From a virus, in IMG/VR virus record IMGVR_UViG_3300049595_001074, positions 1 through 34,533 of that record: a DNA stretch of 34,533 bases; one strand, written 5' to 3'. Positions within the stretch are counted from its first letter, which is position 1. Each line of letters opens with the position of its first letter. Shown here in pieces: positions 32,042 through 34,533 of this stretch. The position numbers and the translations under genes are program-made. The notes under the pieces are model-generated. The model did not search any database. It saw nothing but the letters and a program-made list of their open reading frames with translations, and was not told the origin of the DNA.

Positions 32042-32742
32042 ATCCGGTGATTCCCGGAGTGCCACGATACAACGGCAACGCACCGAAGGAGAGGCATGAC
32101 CAAATCGAATTCGCATTCACCTCCGGAGGCATCAATTACTTCCGATTCTCGGCAGATGTGAACATACCATTTCAACGGGCAATCGCTGCTCGTGATATTC
32201 TCACCGAGGAGTTATGGCAAGTCAACCCGGCAGTTCTGCAATCATGGAATGAGGCATTGATTGCCATGGTCATAAATCAGAAGACTCCGGCAGACAAGAA
32301 GTTGTACGAGATAGGCATCATGGCGAATCGACTCAAGGAGCAACTCTCGATGTCATTCTCCCTCACCCGGACAATCAAGTTGGCATCGGTGATGTACTTT
32401 GATGAACAAGAGAATCCGCTCGATTATCAGTACCCATACAATGCCGAAAAAATGAAGCATTGGATGGCAAATAATGATGTGCCGGGTTTTTTTTTGAGTC
32501 TGCCGGACTCCGCCTTAATTCCCTCTTTCGAAGAATTGAGCAAGAATTTTCCGACCTTTTTGGAGGCGGAAAGCAAAAGAATGATGAACACAATAAATCA
32601 TATTACTTCACTTATATCCACCGGGAATTTAGACGCAGATTTGCGGAAATCTATTCTTTCGGAAATGGAGACCCACAAACAATTCAATGCTTGGTCGCGA
32701 AACCAATTTACGAATATTACCTCTGCTACTCAACATGGTTGA
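31966..32742 (+). CDS. Putative tail assembly chaperone, G-like (258 aa)
   Basis: Lies just before the tape measure, where siphophages place the two tail chaperones made by a -1 frameshift. Helical, with a basic N-terminus (MLAFFRSKFFRD). Residue 176 lies at a T9 run (32487-32495), after which the zero frame continues for 83 codons. The overlap uses unusual, AT-rich codons, as expected if two frames are constrained. It could alternatively be the true single product if the frameshift does not occur. Confidence 0.6.
   Translation: MLAFFRSKFFRDSKTDSSGRDSGVVNPVIPGVPRYNGNAPKERHDQIEFAFTSGGINYFRFSADVNIPFQRAIAARDILTEELWQVNPAVLQSWNEALIAMVINQKTPADKKLYEIGIMANRLKEQLSMSFSLTRTIKLASVMYFDEQENPLDYQYPYNAEKMKHWMANNDVPGFFLSLPDSALIPSFEELSKNFPTFLEAESKRMMNTINHITSLISTGNLDADLRKSILSEMETHKQFNAWSRNQFTNITSATQHG
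32487..32510 (+). promoter_or_regulatory. Probable -1 frameshift site (T9) with hairpin
   Basis: GGT-TTT-TTT-TTG in zero frame: the heptamer T-TTT-TTT permits perfect re-pairing one base back. GAGTC-TGCCG-GACTC (32496-32510) can form a 5-bp hairpin immediately downstream. The -1 frame is open from here to 32801. Confidence 0.6.
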
Positions 32743-32801
32743 ATGAGTTGAAAAAGGAGAACGCAAGACTCCGGGAGGCCAATCGCAAAATCGGGAAATA
32801 A
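32493..32801 (+). CDS. Tail chaperone T-like segment, -1 frame (102 codons)
   Basis: Continues from the slip site in the -1 frame to TAA 32799-32801, right up to the terminator. It has no ATG, so expression needs frameshifting; the fusion with the upstream 176 residues would be about 278 aa. The reading is protein-like, with aromatic-rich segments and an amphipathic end (WLNELKKENARLREANRK). It runs 59 bases beyond the zero-frame stop. This matches the G-GT logic of lambda tail chaperones. Confidence 0.6.
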   Translation, partial: FESAGLRLNSLFRRIEQEFSDLFGGGKQKNDEHNKSYYFTYIHREFRRRFAEIYSFGNGDPQTIQCLVAKPIYEYYLCYSTWLNELKKENARLREANRKIGK

Positions 32802-32803
32802 TG

Positions 32804-32827
32804 GGTCGGTAATTGCCGACCTTTTTT
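32804..32827 (+). terminator. Intrinsic terminator before tape measure
   Basis: GGTCGG-TAATTG-CCGACC followed by T6, directly after the chaperone -1 frame stop. Confidence 0.85.
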
Positions 32828-32830
32828 CTT

Positions 32831-32838
32831 TACTTTTG
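32831..32838 (+). promoter_or_regulatory. Bacteroidota-type -7 element (TACTTTTG) for tape measure
   Basis: An exact TAnnTTTG match 17 bases before ATG 32856, 3 bases after a terminator. It starts the tail operon. Confidence 0.6.
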
Positions 32839-32855
32839 CGAAAACGCAACTCCCC

Positions 32856-34533
32856 ATGTTGAATGAGGTTAAAATCAAATATGTTGTCGATTCCTCGGAG
32901 TTAGCCAAGGCAACCGAGGCATTCGATAAACTTACCGCAGAAGAGAAAGCAGCAAACGCAGCACTCGATAAATTTCAAGAGAATCTGAATCAAACCGGAA
33001 AGGATGCCGGAGCGGGTCTTGGTTCTGCAACCAATGGAGCAATCAAGTTCGGAGCAGCGATTGGTAAATCGCAATCGCAAGTTCGGGCATTCACCAACTC
33101 GCTCAAGGAAGCGGGAGCAGTCGCAGTTTCAGCCGGAAACAAGGCAGCAGCCGGGTTCTCCGGAGTCGAAGCGCAACTGCGGAAGAATCAAGCAGCAGCA
33201 GCAGCATTCCAACGGCAACTCGGCACGATTAAGATGCCAAGCATGGCAGCAGCCGGAGGAGGCAGAGGAGACTTGCTTGAACAATTGACCTCCATGGTTA
33301 AATTGGGAGGCAAACTATTTATCGCCAAGCAGATTTATGATACCACCATCTCAATGGCGAGGATGGGCGCACAAGTTGAATCGCTGAATGCTCAATTCAC
33401 ATTTCTCACCGGGTCGAGTCAAAAAGCAGAGCAGCAAATTGAGAGTCTCAAATCGCTTGCAAACAACTTCGGGGTATCGTTTAAAACTGCATCAGAGTCA
33501 TACAAGGATTTCGCCACGGCAGCAATATTGGCCGGGCAATCCCTCGACCAAACCAATCAGCAATTCAAGGCGGTGGTTGTGGCATCACGAGCAATGGGTC
33601 TCTCCTCTGAACAAATGGATGGCGCATTTAGAGCATTGCAGCAATCACTCTCAAAAGGTGTTTTGCAAGCAGAAGAATTGCGTGGTCAACTTTCCGAGCG
33701 CATTCCCGGTGCATTCGCATTGACCGCTCAAGCGGTTGGGGTCACCGAGGCCGAACTCGGCAAAATGATTTCCTCCGGAAATGTGATGGCAAAGGATGTG
33801 CTGCCTCTCCTTGCGATGCAGTTGGAGCAGACATTCGGGCCTCAGATGGTTCAGATGAGCGACTCGCTTGGCTCATCCATGGAGCGATTCTTCAACAAGA
33901 TTCAAAACAATGCCAAGACCACATCCGGGGTCATCTCACCGATATTGAAGTATATGTTTGATTCCCTCAATTATTGGGATGATTTAGCCGGAGACTTATT
34001 TGATAAGGTTAATCTAAGCAGTCAAGCATACTCGGACAAGCAGAAGGAGCGAATCAAGGAGAACATCCGGTTCAATTCTGAAATGGAGATTTCCGAACGG
34101 CAAATACTTATCGCCAAGCAACGAGGCATCAAGGCCGAGGAAGTAAGTCGAGCCGATGCATCACGCAGTATTCTGCGGGATATTACGGCATCATATGATG
34201 CACTCAAGAATGCAGCCGAGACCTATTCAAAAGGTGACCCACGAGTGCAGCAAGAGTTGGAATATGCGACTATCAAGAGAAACATCTTGATGACTGAGGT
34301 CAAGCGGGAGAAGGAGGCAGTTGCGCTACGGCAGAAGATTCAAGATGATGCTGCGAAGGGAAATGCTGACAAGGCAGCCAAGGCAGCCAAGGCCAAGGCA
34401 GAGGCAGCCGAGAGGCAGCGATTGGCGCAAGTCAAAAAGGATTTCGATGCAGAGATGACCCGCATCGAGGAGCAGAAGAAAGTTGCTCAAATCGAACTTG
34501 AGGCATCGAAAAAGGATGAGGCTACCAAGGCCG
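32856..34533 (+). CDS. Tape measure protein, N-terminal part (continues at base 1)
   Basis: ATG 32856 follows a short A-rich leader. The N-terminus (MLNEVKIKYVVDSSELAKAT) is a helical coiled region. Residues about 165-330 carry the tape-measure domain: SMARMGAQVESLNAQF, then AFRALQQSLSKGVLQAEELR and LPLLAMQLEQTFG. After this come coiled coils and an Ala/Lys repeat (KAAKAAKAKAEAAERQRL) at the end of the window. The frame joins the open frame at base 1 after removing the redundant end. Total 976 aa, which would imply a tail of moderate length. Confidence 0.92.
   Translation, partial: MLNEVKIKYVVDSSELAKATEAFDKLTAEEKAANAALDKFQENLNQTGKDAGAGLGSATNGAIKFGAAIGKSQSQVRAFTNSLKEAGAVAVSAGNKAAAGFSGVEAQLRKNQAAAAAFQRQLGTIKMPSMAAAGGGRGDLLEQLTSMVKLGGKLFIAKQIYDTTISMARMGAQVESLNAQFTFLTGSSQKAEQQIESLKSLANNFGVSFKTASESYKDFATAAILAGQSLDQTNQQFKAVVVASRAMGLSSEQMDGAFRALQQSLSKGVLQAEELRGQLSERIPGAFALTAQAVGVTEAELGKMISSGNVMAKDVLPLLAMQLEQTFGPQMVQMSDSLGSSMERFFNKIQNNAKTTSGVISPILKYMFDSLNYWDDLAGDLFDKVNLSSQAYSDKQKERIKENIRFNSEMEISERQILIAKQRGIKAEEVSRADASRSILRDITASYDALKNAAETYSKGDPRVQQELEYATIKRNILMTEVKREKEAVALRQKIQDDAAKGNADKAAKAAKAKAEAAERQRLAQVKKDFDAEMTRIEEQKKVAQIELEASKKDEATKA
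34293..34533. repeat. Terminal redundancy, right copy
   Basis: Matches 1-241 with four substitutions. See left copy. Confidence 0.9.

Noticed and set aside
34333-34420. Short AAGGCAGCC repeats in the tape measure gene
   Set aside because: Codons for a Lys/Ala coiled coil; explained by the protein sequence rather than by a separate repeat element.
1-34533. Integrase, repressor, CRISPR array, insertion sequence
   Set aside because: Searched by eye for tyrosine/serine recombinase motifs, regular direct repeats with spacers, and transposase DDE patterns; none seen.

Overview
The window looks like the complete genome of a tailed phage (siphovirus-type) infecting a Bacteroidota host, opened inside the tape-measure gene. 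The first 241 bases match the last 241 (34293-34533) except for four substitutions. The genome therefore closes into a circle of about 34,292 bp, and the tape-measure gene runs across the junction (32856-34533 then 1-1494, 976 aa). Three things suggest a Bacteroidota host: start codons follow A-rich leaders with no Shine-Dalgarno sequence, many genes are preceded by the TAnnTTTG -7 element, and several proteins belong to families common in Bacteroidota phages (DUF4373, small Lys-rich proteins). I see no integrase, repressor, tRNA, CRISPR array, DNA polymerase, helicase or DNA methyltransferase.

Layout. 28928-31351: a ribbon-helix-helix protein, a ParB-like protein, a DUF5681 terminase-small-like protein and the large terminase. 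31329-32801: two small proteins, then a tail-assembly-chaperone pair probably joined by -1 frameshifting. 32856-34533/1-8396: tape measure, tail-tip and fibre proteins, and a possible tail tube. 8417-13521: portal candidate, then an MuF head protein fused to a C-terminal HExxH metallopeptidase domain that resembles phage MuF toxins, then a small Cys protein. 14078-15384: lysis region (M15 endolysin on the minus strand, small membrane proteins on plus). 15408-16445: a solitary structural-type gene with its own promoter and terminator. 17531-21091: head-completion and tail-terminator-like proteins, scaffold candidate, major capsid protein. 21225-23461 (minus) and 23505-28474 (plus): replication and early genes, including an SSB-like protein, a VRR-NUC nuclease and a DUF4373 replication protein that carries an iteron-like array.

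The plus-strand virion genes are interrupted by minus-strand cassettes at 10343-11481, 13518-14497, 16507-17379 and 21225-23461. Each cassette has its own promoter-like region, and five sites (four minus, one plus) share a conserved promoter/leader of about 50 bp. Strong intrinsic terminators close most units. Short GC hairpins with 4-nt loops recur between genes of the early operons.

Main points for a second look: (1) the MuF-metallopeptidase fusion; (2) a T9 slippery site with two long overlapping reading frames upstream of the tape measure; (3) apparent complete absence of GATC, ACGT, and CCAG/CTGG/CAGG/CCTG; (4) iteron-like repeats inside the DUF4373 gene, arranged like a lambda-type origin; (5) the five-copy promoter; (6) a structured RNA candidate at 24400-24555; (7) a possible -1 extension of the capsid protein.
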